Assembly: GCF_023023025.1 (NCBI RefSeq)
Contig: NZ_CP095481.1
Location: 9,003,001-9,067,000, forward strand
From: Amycolatopsis sp. WQ 127309
GTDB taxonomy: Bacteria > Actinomycetota > Actinomycetes > Mycobacteriales > Pseudonocardiaceae
Reading direction: 5' to 3'
Length of the DNA: 64,000 nucleotides
A model generated the notes under the pieces. The model was given only the letters and a program-made list of their open reading frames with translations. It did no database searches and was not told the DNA's origin. This document shows, piece after piece, positions 51,935 to 60,801 of this stretch; the stretch's first letter is position 1; every line of letters begins with the position of its first letter. Position numbers and translations under genes: made by a program.

Positions 51935-52282
51935 GTGGGCAAGGTGGAGTACCTGCTCGTCCTCGGCGCCTGCGTCGTCGCGACGCTGCCGCTGGAACTG
52001 GCCGGAGCCCGGGTCTACCGGAGGCCGCGGCGGCTGGCGCGGGCGGTGCTGCCGGTCGCCGCGGTGTTCCTGGTCTGGGACGCGATCGCGATCGCCACGG
52101 GTGTGTGGGACTTCGACCCGGCCTTCGTCACCGGTCTCCGGGCCCCGCTGGGCATCCCGCTGGAAGAGGTGCTGTTCTTCGTCGTCGTCCCGGTCTGCGG
52201 GCTGCTGACCTACGAAGCGGTGCAGCTGACCGGAAGCCTGCTCGGCCGGCTCCTGCGCAACCGGCACCGGGTGTCCCGCTGA
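51935..52282 (+). CDS. crtYc: Lycopene cyclase subunit CrtYc
   Basis: 115 residues, three helices; the heterodimeric (CrtYc/CrtYd) lycopene cyclase type of actinobacteria. VEYLLVLGACVVATLPLELAG start and the key PxEE motif GIPLEEVLFFVVVP. Acts in the membrane with the next gene to form beta rings on lycopene. GTG 51935, or GTG 51944 with GAGG about 8 nt upstream. Next gene overlaps by one base (TGATG). Confidence 0.88.
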   Translation: MGKVEYLLVLGACVVATLPLELAGARVYRRPRRLARAVLPVAAVFLVWDAIAIATGVWDFDPAFVTGLRAPLGIPLEEVLFFVVVPVCGLLTYEAVQLTGSLLGRLLRNRHRVSR

Positions 52283-52599
52283 TGCCGTGGGGCTACACGG
52301 TTCCCGCGGTCGCCGCCGTGCTCGCCGTGGTCGTGCTGGAGCTGCTGGTGCTGCGCACCGGGCTGCTCCGGCGGCCCGCCTACTGGGTCACGATGGCCAT
52401 CGTGACCGGCTTCCAGGTCCCGGTCGACGGCTGGCTCACCAAGCTGTCCGCACCGATCGTCCGGTACGCCCCCGGCGAAATCACCGGCTGGCGGTTCCCC
52501 TGGGACATCCCCGTCGAAGACTTCCTCTTCGGCTACGCCATGGTCACCGCGGTCCTGCTGCTGTGGGAACGCGGGAAGCCGCGAAAGGACACTGCATGA
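52282..52599 (+). CDS. crtYd: Lycopene cyclase subunit CrtYd
   Basis: 105 residues, three helices, same lycopene cyclase-domain fold: VPVDGWLTKLSAPIV and WDIPVEDFLFGYAMVTAVLL with the P-E-D acidic motif. Obligate partner of CrtYc in Brevibacterium and relatives. ATG 52282 overlaps the crtYc stop and its own stop overlaps the methyltransferase. Confidence 0.88.
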   Translation: MPWGYTVPAVAAVLAVVVLELLVLRTGLLRRPAYWVTMAIVTGFQVPVDGWLTKLSAPIVRYAPGEITGWRFPWDIPVEDFLFGYAMVTAVLLLWERGKPRKDTA

Positions 52600-53315
52600 A
52601 CCCGCTGCCGGGCAACGGTCTTCCCCGCGCCGAGGTGCCCGCCGCGTTCGACGCCGGGGCCGCCGCCTACGACCGGCTCGTCGGCGCCAACCCCGGCTAT
52701 CATCGCCACCTGCGCATCTCCGCGCGGCGGCTCGGGCTGCCCGGCCGCGGCGCCGGGGCACGCGTGCTCGACGCGGGCTGCGGCACCGGCGCGTCGACCG
52801 CGGCGCTGCTCGCCGTCGCGCCGCACGCGCGCGTCACCGCCATCGACGCGTCCGCCGCGATGCTCGCCCGGGCCCGCGCGAAGACGTGGCCGGAAACGGT
52901 CGGGTTCCACCACACCCCCGTCGAGGAGCTGGCGGGGGTCCACGGCCCGTTCGACGCGGTCTTCGCGGCGTACCTCCTGCGCAACCTCGCCGATCCCGAC
53001 ACGCAGCTGAAGACCCTGCACGGCCTGCTGCGCCCGGGCGGCCGCATCGCGGTGCACGAGTACTCGGTGCGGGACTCCCGGCGCGCCCGCTGGGTCTGGA
53101 ACGCGGTGTGCGGCGCGATCGTGATCCCCGCGGGCCGGCTCGCGACCGGCGACGCCACGCTGTACCGGCACCTGCGCCGCAGCGTGCTGGCCTTCGACGG
53201 CGTGGGGGAGCTCTGCGCCCGCCTCGCCGGCGCCGGGTTCACCGACGTCCGCACCGGCACGATGCCGGGCTGGCAGCGCGGGATCGTCCACACCGTGCTG
53301 GGGACCCGCGCGTGA
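52596..53315 (+). CDS. Class I SAM-dependent methyltransferase of the crt operon
   Basis: 239 residues. SAM-binding motif ARVLDAGCGTGASTAALL, acidic TAIDASAAML, and the post-I FDAVFAAYLLRNLADPD as in UbiE/COQ5 methyltransferases. Overlaps its neighbours by 4 nt each. It occupies the position of crtT in streptomycete crt clusters, whose product is not well defined; isorenieratene itself should not need a separate SAM methylation step, so its substrate is open. Confidence 0.85.
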   Translation: MNPLPGNGLPRAEVPAAFDAGAAAYDRLVGANPGYHRHLRISARRLGLPGRGAGARVLDAGCGTGASTAALLAVAPHARVTAIDASAAMLARARAKTWPETVGFHHTPVEELAGVHGPFDAVFAAYLLRNLADPDTQLKTLHGLLRPGGRIAVHEYSVRDSRRARWVWNAVCGAIVIPAGRLATGDATLYRHLRRSVLAFDGVGELCARLAGAGFTDVRTGTMPGWQRGIVHTVLGTRA

Positions 53316-54865
53316 TCCCGGGCCGCGACCGCCGGCTGGAGACGTACCCGGCCCACGGCGGGCTCCCCGACGCCGGTCTCCTCGGCCGGCGCCCCCGGGC
53401 CGCGGTCGTCGGCGGTGGCATCGCCGGGCTCACCGCGGCGACCGGGCTCGCCGAGCGCGGCGTCGAGGTCACCGTGTTCGAACGCGAGCGGCACCTCGGC
53501 GGCCGGGCCGGCGGCTGGGACGAGCGCCTGCCGGACGGCACCGCGGTGACCATGAGCCGCGGGTTCCACGCCTTCTTCCGCCAGTACTACAACCTGCGCG
53601 CGTTGCTCGCCCGCACCGACCCCGGCCTCGATCGGCTCACCGAGGTGCCGGACTACCCGCTCGTCGACCGCCGCGGCCGCACCGACACCTTCGCCGGCCT
53701 GCCGCTGACACCGCCGTTCAACGCGCTCGCGTTCGCTCTGCGCAGTCCCACCTTCACCGCGCGAGACCTGGTGCGCCTCAACGGACCGCGTGCGCTCCCC
53801 CTCGCCACCGTCAGCGTGCCGCGGATCTACGAGCAGCTCGACCACGTCGACGCCGCGACCTTCCTCACGGCCATCAACTTCCCCGCCGCCGCCCGGCACC
53901 TGGCCTTCGAAGTGTTCTCCCGCAGCTTCTTCGCCGACCCCGGCGAGCTTTCGGCCGCCGAGCTCGCGACGATGTTCCACCTCTACTTCCTCGGCTCCGC
54001 CGAAGGACTCCTGTTCGACGTCCCTGCCGAGCCGTTCCCCCAGGCCCTGTGGGATCCCCTGGCCGGCTACCTCACCGGCCTGCGCGCCGAGATCCGCACC
54101 GGCGTCGCGGTGAGCGGCATCCGGCGGGAGGCCGCCGGGTTCCGCGTCGGCGGCGAGGCCTACGACGCCGTGGTGCTGGCCTGTGACGTGCCGGGGCTGC
54201 AGCGCGTCCTCGCCGGCTCTCCGGACCTGGGCACCCCGGGGTGGCGCGCCACCGTCGAAGACCTGCGCACGGCACCACCGTTCCTCGTGCGGCGCCTCTG
54301 GCTCGATCGGCCGGTCCGGGCCGATCGCCCGGCTTTCCTCGGCACGGGCGGCCTTCCGCCACTGGACAACATCAGCGTCCTCGAGCGGTACGAAGGTGAA
54401 GCGCGCCGGTGGGCCCGGCGCCACCGCGGTTCCGTCGTCGAACTGCACGCCTACGCGGCCGGTGCCGACACCGGCCGCGTCACGCGGGAGATGGACGAGC
54501 GCCTGCACCGGATCTACCCCGAGACCGCCGACGCCGGCCTGATCGGCGAAGTCACCCTCGTCCGGCAGGACTGCCCGCTGTTCCCCGTCGGCGGCTTCGC
54601 GCGCCGGCCCACCGTCGGAACACCCGAGCCCGGCCTGGTCCTCGCCGGCGACGCGATCCGCGTCGACCTGCCCGTGGCGCTCATGGAACGGGCGGCCACC
54701 ACCGGCTGGAGCGCCGCGAACACCCTGCTGCGGGGCTGGGGCCTGCTGGGGCACCCGCTGCGGTCGGTCCCGAACCGCGGGCGGATCCCCTTGCTCGAAC
54801 GGCTGGTTTCCGGCCACGGCTTCCGGGGAAATCCCGATGATGGCCGACAACTCCGTACCCGATGA
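53312..54865 (+). CDS. crtU: Carotenoid desaturase/methyltransferase (CrtU-type)
   Basis: 517 residues, FAD-dependent oxidoreductase. VVGGGIAGLTAATGLAERG, VFERERHLGGRAGGW, then the CrtU-like RGFHAFFRQYYNLRALLART. C-terminal FARRPTVGTPEPGLVLAGDAIRVDLPVALMERA. CrtU converts the beta ring of beta-carotene to an aromatic ring, giving isorenieratene. GTG 53312 overlaps the methyltransferase. With CrtYc/Yd upstream the predicted product is an aromatic carotenoid. Confidence 0.85.
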   Translation: MIPGRDRRLETYPAHGGLPDAGLLGRRPRAAVVGGGIAGLTAATGLAERGVEVTVFERERHLGGRAGGWDERLPDGTAVTMSRGFHAFFRQYYNLRALLARTDPGLDRLTEVPDYPLVDRRGRTDTFAGLPLTPPFNALAFALRSPTFTARDLVRLNGPRALPLATVSVPRIYEQLDHVDAATFLTAINFPAAARHLAFEVFSRSFFADPGELSAAELATMFHLYFLGSAEGLLFDVPAEPFPQALWDPLAGYLTGLRAEIRTGVAVSGIRREAAGFRVGGEAYDAVVLACDVPGLQRVLAGSPDLGTPGWRATVEDLRTAPPFLVRRLWLDRPVRADRPAFLGTGGLPPLDNISVLERYEGEARRWARRHRGSVVELHAYAAGADTGRVTREMDERLHRIYPETADAGLIGEVTLVRQDCPLFPVGGFARRPTVGTPEPGLVLAGDAIRVDLPVALMERAATTGWSAANTLLRGWGLLGHPLRSVPNRGRIPLLERLVSGHGFRGNPDDGRQLRTR

Positions 54866-55268
54866 AGCCACCCTCGACGCCGTGGGCAAGGTGACCGAGG
54901 CCCTCGAGACGATCGAACGCGCGCGGGGGCACCTCTACGCGTTCCACCAGCAGACGGGCTGGGCCGACCTCCTCTTCGGCGACGCGGTGGAGCGGCTCGA
55001 GAAGGCCGGTCACCCGGCGTGGGCGGAGCGGATCCGCGAGGAGCTGATCGGGCTGAACGTGCTCCCCGACCGGTGGACGTTCCAGGTCGTCGAGGACTAC
55101 GACGACGGCTACTACCGGACGTGCCGCGACCTGGAGCGTTCACTGCTGGCCGAGTTCACCGGAGGGCGCCGTCACCTGCAGGAACAGCAGATGAAGGACG
55201 CCCGCCGCACCCGTGGCCGGCCCGGCCACGAAGCCGGCCCGCCGAGCACTCCCCCACCGGAGGTGTGA
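54837..55268 (+). CDS. Conserved hypothetical protein at end of crt operon
   Basis: 143 residues; ATGATG at 54837/54840, GGGGAAA upstream. Largely helical: ATLDAVGKVTEALETIERARGHLYAFHQQTG then DRWTFQVVEDYDDGYY. The last 40 residues are Arg/Gly/Pro-rich and probably disordered. It overlaps crtU by 29 nt, more than the other junctions. No function known; not a known carotenoid enzyme. Confidence 0.75.
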   Translation: MMADNSVPDEATLDAVGKVTEALETIERARGHLYAFHQQTGWADLLFGDAVERLEKAGHPAWAERIREELIGLNVLPDRWTFQVVEDYDDGYYRTCRDLERSLLAEFTGGRRHLQEQQMKDARRTRGRPGHEAGPPSTPPPEV

Positions 55269-55441
55269 ACGAGTCGATGGCGGCCCGGCCCTGACGGCAG
55301 CGGACGGGGAGCCCACGATGCCTCAGCTCGAACACGGCCGAGCCACCATCCGCGTTCTGGTACCCGCGGAGCCGGCACGCAAACGTGGTCCGGACCGTTC
55401 TGCCGGTTCGGCGGCGGGATGCCAAAGTGGAGGGTGTGACT

Positions 55442-56689
55442 GTGTCTCGCACGAAACCAGCTCCGGACGGGACACCCGCCGTACCCGACCTGGCACAGCC
55501 CGGAATCGTCGCGTCACTGCGCCATCGCGTCCGCGCCGCGTGTGCGGAAGCCGGGATCCCCGTCGAAGACCGGGCCCGGCTGGTCCTGGCGGTCACCCTC
55601 CTCGCCGAACCCGTCCTCGGCACCGGCGGAACGGTCGGCTTCGAAGCCGTGGTGGCCGATGGCGTGCTCACCGTCGGCGTCCGGCTGCCGGAGCCGCTGC
55701 CGCGTCTCGACGACCTGCCGCAGCCGGCCGCCGCGTCGGACGGCGGCCGCGTCACCTGGCGCCTGATCGCCGGCGATCGCCCGGTCCCGGCGCCGGCCGA
55801 CGACGAGCTGGCGACCCGGCAGGAGATGCTCGCGCTGACCACCCGCGCGGACACGCTCGCCCGGGAGGAACGCGCGCTCAGGCACGAGCTGGCCGAGACC
55901 AACAGCGGCGTGCTCGCCATGTACGTCGAACTGGAACAACGCGACGAACAGCTCCGCCACGCCCACGCCCGGATCTTCCAAGAACTGGAAGACGCCCTGC
56001 GGCCCCCGCCCCCCGCTGTCCCGGGACTGGAATTGGGCGTCTGCTACTCCCCGACCGAACCGGACTCCCCCACCGGCGGCGACCTCTACGACTGGTTCGT
56101 CCTACCCGACGGCCACCTGCACGTGACACTGGTCGACGCCGTCGGCCACGGCGTCACCTCGACCCGCGACGCCCTCACCGTCACCCACGCCATCCGCACC
56201 CTCGCTCTGGAAGGCCACCCCTTCCGGGACCTGATCGCCCACGCCTCCCAGACCCTCGCCCCGATCGCCCCCACCCTCATGGCGACCGTGCTGCTGGCCC
56301 GGATCGACCCCGCCACCGGCGACACCCAGCTCGCCAACGGCGGCCACCCCGAACCCGTCCTCCTCGACACCACAGGCGACACACGGTTCCTCCGCCCACC
56401 GGTCGTCGGCCGCGGCGTCGGCTTCCCCGACCCCGGCAGCCCGCGCCTCGTCGACCTGAACCTGACGCCGGGCGCCACGCTGCTGCTCTACACCGACGGG
56501 CTCGTCGAATCCCGCAAGGACATCGACGAAGGCCAAGCCCGCCTGCTGGACGTCGCCCGCGCGCACGCCGGCCGCCCGGCGACGGTCCTGCCACGCGAGG
56601 TCGTCGCCCGGATGCACGACGTCGTCATCTACGCCGACGACACCGTGCTCCTGGCCATCCACCGACCCGCGGCCGACCGGCAGCGTTGA
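55442..56689 (+). CDS. SpoIIE-type PP2C phosphatase with coiled coil
   Basis: 415 residues. N-terminal kinase-like/ATPase-fold region about 20-110 (LRHRVRAACAEAGIPVEDRARLVLAVTLLAEPV, an anti-sigma HATPase-like stretch), coiled coil 130-175 (RADTLAREERALRHELAE), then PP2C domain about 190-410 with PTGGDLYDWF, DAVGHGVTSTRDAL, YTDGLVESR and YADDTVLL. GTG 55442 has GGAGGG (55429-55434); GTG 55436 is in frame too. Likely controls an alternative sigma factor; convergent with the ankyrin gene three bases away. Confidence 0.86.
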   Translation: MSRTKPAPDGTPAVPDLAQPGIVASLRHRVRAACAEAGIPVEDRARLVLAVTLLAEPVLGTGGTVGFEAVVADGVLTVGVRLPEPLPRLDDLPQPAAASDGGRVTWRLIAGDRPVPAPADDELATRQEMLALTTRADTLAREERALRHELAETNSGVLAMYVELEQRDEQLRHAHARIFQELEDALRPPPPAVPGLELGVCYSPTEPDSPTGGDLYDWFVLPDGHLHVTLVDAVGHGVTSTRDALTVTHAIRTLALEGHPFRDLIAHASQTLAPIAPTLMATVLLARIDPATGDTQLANGGHPEPVLLDTTGDTRFLRPPVVGRGVGFPDPGSPRLVDLNLTPGATLLLYTDGLVESRKDIDEGQARLLDVARAHAGRPATVLPREVVARMHDVVIYADDTVLLAIHRPAADRQR

Positions 56690-56692
56690 CCG

Positions 56693-57091
56693 CTACCCGG
56701 GGTGCGGGACGAGCAGGGCCAGCATCTCCGGCAGGTCGAAGAAGCGGGCGATGTCGAGCGCGGACCGCGGGCCGAGTGCGGGATCGGCGCCCGCGGCCAG
56801 CAAATAGGTGACGCCGCGCTCGGAGCGGCGGAACACCGCCGCTCCGAGCGCGGTCTGGCCCCGGTCGTTGACCCGCGCCGTGTCGGCACCCGCGTCGAGC
56901 AGCGCACGCACCGTGTCCGGGTGGTCGTGGTACGCGGCCAGCACGAGCAGGGAGTCGCCGGCCTCGTTGGTGAGGTTCACCGGTACCCCGGCCGCGATCG
57001 CCGCCGCCAGCCGTCCGGTGTCGCCGGTGCGGGCGAGGTCGAACAGCGAGCGGAGGTAGCCGAGTTCCTCATCGGTGAGTGCTTCGGTCAC
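56693..57091 (-). CDS. Ankyrin-repeat protein
   Basis: 132 residues with about three ankyrin repeats: DSLLVLAAYHDHPDTVRALLDAGADTARVNDRGQTALGAAVFRRSERGVTYLLAAGADPAL. In several actinomycetes a short ankyrin protein sits next to a catalase and may assist it (Pseudomonas AnkB supports a catalase). Here it lies 12 nt downstream of katE on the same strand. Confidence 0.87.
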   Translation of the reverse strand: MTEALTDEELGYLRSLFDLARTGDTGRLAAAIAAGVPVNLTNEAGDSLLVLAAYHDHPDTVRALLDAGADTARVNDRGQTALGAAVFRRSERGVTYLLAAGADPALGPRSALDIARFFDLPEMLALLVPHPG

Positions 57092-57103
57092 GACCGGCCC
57101 CTC

Positions 57104-59347
57104 TCAGGAGATCGACGCGGGGAACCGCTCCCACACGCGGTGGGCCCCGAGCAGTTTCGTCGTCTTCGCCAGCACCGTCGCCGGGTCGTCGTCCAGGACG
57201 ATCCCCGCTCCCGTGGCGCAGCCGGCGGCCTCGAGCGCGGCCTGCCCGCTGCCCCAGGCCCCGATCGCCTTCGCGTGGCGGAAGCACTCCTGGACGATCA
57301 GGACGACGCGGGGATCGACGGCGTCGTCCCCGGCGGGCAGCGCGTCCGCACCCGGCGGCGGGCTCCCCGCGAGCAGCAGGGCGTCGAATTCGACCGAACG
57401 CGCGGTGAGGAGGGTGCGCTGGGCGACCAGGCCGCTGTCGGCGTCGAGCGGTCCGCCGGTGGGCGCGATCAGCAACGGCACCATGCCCCCGGCCAGGATG
57501 GTCTCGCGGACCGTGCGCACCCCGTCGAGGTCGGCGGGGTCGACCACGATCCCGATGATGCGCCCGTCGGTCGGCCACGTCCCGCCGATCTGGGACAGCG
57601 CGGGGCTCGGCGTGACCTTCTTCGGCCGTCCGCCGGTGGTCGGGGCGGGAAGACCGAGGCCCAGCGCCACCTTCTGGCACAGCTCACGGTCCACATTGGC
57701 CAGTACGAGCAGCTCGCGTTCCTTGATCGCCTGCTCGTAGCACTTGCCGAGCTCGAAGGTGAACGCCAGCACGACGTGCTGCTTCTCGATCGGTGTAAGG
57801 CTCAGCCAGAACAGCCTCGCCTGCGTGTAGTGGTCGGCGAACGACACCGGCGACTGCCGGACCTTCGCCGCCTTCGGCAGCGGCTGGGCGACCTCGATGA
57901 ACGGCTTGGCCTCGGAGCCGGCCTCGAACGGGTTACCGCCGTCGAGGGAGTTCGGCTTGTACGGGGCGACCCCGCCGTGGATCGCCTGCTGGTGGAAGCC
58001 GTCGCGCGTCATGTCGTTGACTGGCACGTGCGGGCGGTTGACGGGGATCTGGTTGAAGTTCGGGCCCGCCAGCCTGGTCAGCTGGGTGTCCAGGTAGGAG
58101 AACAGCCGCGCGTGCAGCAGCGGGTCGTCGGTGACGTCGATGCCGGGCACCAGGTTCCCGACGTGGAACGCGGCCTGCTCGGTCTCGGCGAAGTAGTTCG
58201 TCGTGTTGCGGTTGAGCGTCAGCATCCCCACCGGCTGCACCGGGGCGAGCTCCTCCGGGACCAGCTTGGTCGGGTCCAGCAGGTCGATGCCCTCGAACGT
58301 CTGCCTCGGGGTGTCCGGGAAGATCTGCACGCCCAGCTCCCACTGGGGGAACGCGCCGGACTCGATGGCGTCGGCGAGGTCGCGGCGGTGGAAGTCCGGG
58401 TCGACGCCGTTGAGCAGCTGCGCCTCCTCCCAGACCAGGGAGTGCACGCCCAGCTTCGGCTTCCAGTGGAACTTCGCGAGCGCGGACTCCCCGTCGGCGT
58501 TGACGAGCCGGAAGGTGTGGACCCCGAAGCCCTCCATCGTCCGGTAGGAGCGGGGAATCGCGCGGTCGGACATCTGCCACAGCACGTGGTGGGTGGCCTC
58601 GGTGTGGGTCGAGACGAAGTCCCAGAACGAGTCGTGCGCGCTCTGCGCCTGCGGGATCTCCCGGTCCGGGTGCGGTTTGGCCGCGTGGATGATGTCGGGG
58701 AACTTGATCCCGTCCTGGATGAAGAAGACCGGGATGTTGTTGCCCACCAGGTCGAAGTTGCCCTCCTGGGTGTAGAACTTCGTCGCGAACCCGCGGGTGT
58801 CGCGCACGGCGTCGGCCGAGCCGCGCGAGCCGACGACCGTGGAGAACCGCACGAACACCGGCGTCTCGACCCCGTCGCCCAGGAAACCGGCCTGGCAGAC
58901 GTGCGAGGCCGTGCCGTAGCCGACGAACACCCCGTGCGCGCCGTAACCACGCGCGTGCACGACCCGCTCCGGGATGCGCTCGTGGTCGAAGTGCATGACC
59001 TTCTCGCGCAGGTGGTGATCCTGCAGCAGCGTCGGGCCGCGCTCGCCCGCCTTCAGGGAATGGTCGGTGTCGGCCAGCCGGGCACCGGCCGTCGTGGTGA
59101 GGTATTCGCCCTGCTGCCCCATCGACGATTTCGGGGCGCCGGTCGGCGCGCCCGTCGGGGTCACGGTCTCCGGCGCGTCCTGGTCCGGCTTGGGCGGCAG
59201 CGGCTCACGCGGGTCGACCGGTTCTCCGAGGGACGGCGTTCCGCTGCCGGGTGTACCGGGAATCGGGGGGTTCGTCAGCTCGGTGACCTTCTCGACCGCC
59301 TTCTCGAGTGCGGTCTTGACGAGCTTGCCGGGGGTCTTGCGGGCCAC
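57104..59347 (-). CDS. katE: Large-subunit (clade 2) catalase HPII
   Basis: 747 residues. Core catalase with His131 (RVVHARGYGAHG) and Asn204 (VGNNIPVFFIQDGIKFPD) matching the spacing of HPII His128/Asn201, and the haem Tyr in RLFSYLDTQLTRL. The C-terminal flavodoxin/class I glutamine-amidotransferase-like domain of about 150 residues is typical of clade 2. The N-terminus (about 80 residues) is Pro-rich. Decomposes hydrogen peroxide in the cytosol. GTG 59347 has GAGGAGG. A SigB-like promoter is at 59384-59407, and an ankyrin gene follows. Confidence 0.95.
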   Translation of the reverse strand: MARKTPGKLVKTALEKAVEKVTELTNPPIPGTPGSGTPSLGEPVDPREPLPPKPDQDAPETVTPTGAPTGAPKSSMGQQGEYLTTTAGARLADTDHSLKAGERGPTLLQDHHLREKVMHFDHERIPERVVHARGYGAHGVFVGYGTASHVCQAGFLGDGVETPVFVRFSTVVGSRGSADAVRDTRGFATKFYTQEGNFDLVGNNIPVFFIQDGIKFPDIIHAAKPHPDREIPQAQSAHDSFWDFVSTHTEATHHVLWQMSDRAIPRSYRTMEGFGVHTFRLVNADGESALAKFHWKPKLGVHSLVWEEAQLLNGVDPDFHRRDLADAIESGAFPQWELGVQIFPDTPRQTFEGIDLLDPTKLVPEELAPVQPVGMLTLNRNTTNYFAETEQAAFHVGNLVPGIDVTDDPLLHARLFSYLDTQLTRLAGPNFNQIPVNRPHVPVNDMTRDGFHQQAIHGGVAPYKPNSLDGGNPFEAGSEAKPFIEVAQPLPKAAKVRQSPVSFADHYTQARLFWLSLTPIEKQHVVLAFTFELGKCYEQAIKERELLVLANVDRELCQKVALGLGLPAPTTGGRPKKVTPSPALSQIGGTWPTDGRIIGIVVDPADLDGVRTVRETILAGGMVPLLIAPTGGPLDADSGLVAQRTLLTARSVEFDALLLAGSPPPGADALPAGDDAVDPRVVLIVQECFRHAKAIGAWGSGQAALEAAGCATGAGIVLDDDPATVLAKTTKLLGAHRVWERFPASIS

Positions 59348-59383
59348 TTGCGTCCTCCTCGTGGTGGAAAGCTGAGGGATCAG

Positions 59384-59407
59384 GTACCCGCGAATCCGCC
59401 GGATAAC
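59384..59407 (-). promoter_or_regulatory. SigB-like promoter for katE
   Basis: Minus strand: GTTA (59407-59404), 14-nt spacer, GGGTAC (59389-59384), 37 nt before the GTG. Fits the stress-sigma consensus; catalases are classic members of SigB regulons. Confidence 0.6.
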
Positions 59408-59489
59408 CGGCGATGACCCGATCAAGTGCCGAATGGCCTGCCCCGAGCCGGCCGAGTCCACAAGGGACCGTCCGATGTCCCGTGCCACG

Positions 59490-59513
59490 GTTAACTCGTC
59501 GCAGCTGGGGTAA
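59490..59513 (+). promoter_or_regulatory. SigB-like promoter candidate 1 for AI-2E permease
   Basis: GTTA (59490-59493), 14-nt spacer, GGGTAA (59508-59513), on the plus strand, 128 nt before the ATG at 59642. Confidence 0.5.
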
Positions 59514-59580
59514 CCACCCGGTCCGCCGTAATCAAGTGCCGACGGCCCGCCGTTCCCTGCGAACCTTCTCGCCGATGACC

Positions 59581-59605
59581 GAGTAACGACCGCCGCAGTG
59601 GGTAA
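59581..59605 (+). promoter_or_regulatory. SigB-like promoter candidate 2 for AI-2E permease
   Basis: GAGT (59581-59584), 15-nt spacer, GGGTAA (59600-59605), 36 nt before the ATG. Closer and better placed than candidate 1, but its -35 is weaker. Confidence 0.45.
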
Positions 59606-59641
59606 CCAGGCGAACTCCAGTGAGCGCAGGGAGTCCGCCGC

Positions 59642-60784
59642 ATGCCCGAACCCGAAGACCGCCTTCCCGACGAGGCCCCGCACGACGGGGGTTCCTTCGC
59701 CGACGCGGAAGCCGCCGCGGCCGAGCTCAGCACCACGGCTCAGCCGCTGGGCGCGACCGGGGAACCGCTCAACCGCCGGTCCCCGTTCCTGATCGGCATG
59801 GCCGGCGCCGCCGGTGTCGCCGTGATCTACGCGCTCGTGCAGATCATCGCCGGGCTCCAGGACGTCCTCGTCCTCATCGGGCTCGCCCTGTTCCTCGCCA
59901 TCGGCCTCGAACCCGCCGTCGCCTGGCTGACCCGGCACCGCTTCCCCCGCTGGCTCGCCGTCACCACGGTCTTCGTGGTCGGCCTGCTCGCCATCGGCGG
60001 GTTCCTCACCGCCGCGATCCCCGTCCTGGTCGAGCAAGCCACCCAGTTCGTCACCAAGGCGCCCGGCTACCTCCACGACGCCCAGAACCACAACACCGCC
60101 CTCGGCCGGCTCAACGAACGCTTCCACCTGCAGCAGCAGCTGGAGAGCCTGGTCAGCGGCCCGGGCATCGGCAGCGGGCTGCTCGGTGCCGGTCAAGCCG
60201 TGTTCAGCGCCCTGACCAATGTGCTGCTGCTGGTCGTGCTGACCGTCTACTTCCTGGTCGATCTCCCCCGCATCCGCGCCGGCGGCTACCGGCTGATCCC
60301 GCACTCCCGGCGGCCGCGGGCCATCCTCATCGGCGACGAGATCTTCACCAAGGTCGGCGGCTACGTCCTCGGCAACCTGGCCATCTCGATCATCGCCGGA
60401 GTGCTGACGCTGGTCTGGCTGCTGATCTTCGGCGTCCCCTACGCCGCCCTGCTGGCGATCGCCGTCGCGATCCTCGACCTCATCCCGGTCGTCGGGTCGG
60501 TCGTCGGCGGTGTGCTCGTCAGCCTGGTCGCGCTCACCGTGTCCCTGCCCGTCTGCCTGGGCACGATCGGCTTCTTCATCGGCTACCGGCTCGTCGAGGA
60601 CTACGTCCTGGTGCCGCGGATCATCGGCGGCGCCGTCAAGGTGCCCGCGCTCATCACGGTCGTCGCCGTTATCCTCGGTGGGGCGCTGCTCGGCGTCGTC
60701 GGCGCCCTCGTCGCGATCCCGGTCGCGGCGGCGCTCCTGCTCCTCGTCCGGGAAGTCCTCTACCCGCGGCTCGACCGCACCTGA
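59642..60784 (+). CDS. AI-2E family transporter (permease)
   Basis: 380 residues, eight membrane helices. ALFLAIGLEPAVAWLTRHRFPRWLAV is the family motif after helix 1, central amphipathic region, and LIPVVGSVVGGVLVSLVAL followed by YVLVPRIIGGAVKVPAL near the end (PxLxG-type repeat). Members export ions or signalling molecules; substrate unknown. The ATG follows GGGAG. Two SigB-like promoters upstream. Confidence 0.87.
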   Translation: MPEPEDRLPDEAPHDGGSFADAEAAAAELSTTAQPLGATGEPLNRRSPFLIGMAGAAGVAVIYALVQIIAGLQDVLVLIGLALFLAIGLEPAVAWLTRHRFPRWLAVTTVFVVGLLAIGGFLTAAIPVLVEQATQFVTKAPGYLHDAQNHNTALGRLNERFHLQQQLESLVSGPGIGSGLLGAGQAVFSALTNVLLLVVLTVYFLVDLPRIRAGGYRLIPHSRRPRAILIGDEIFTKVGGYVLGNLAISIIAGVLTLVWLLIFGVPYAALLAIAVAILDLIPVVGSVVGGVLVSLVALTVSLPVCLGTIGFFIGYRLVEDYVLVPRIIGGAVKVPALITVVAVILGGALLGVVGALVAIPVAAALLLLVREVLYPRLDRT

Positions 60785-60801
60785 CCGGAAGGACCTCCCG
60801 C

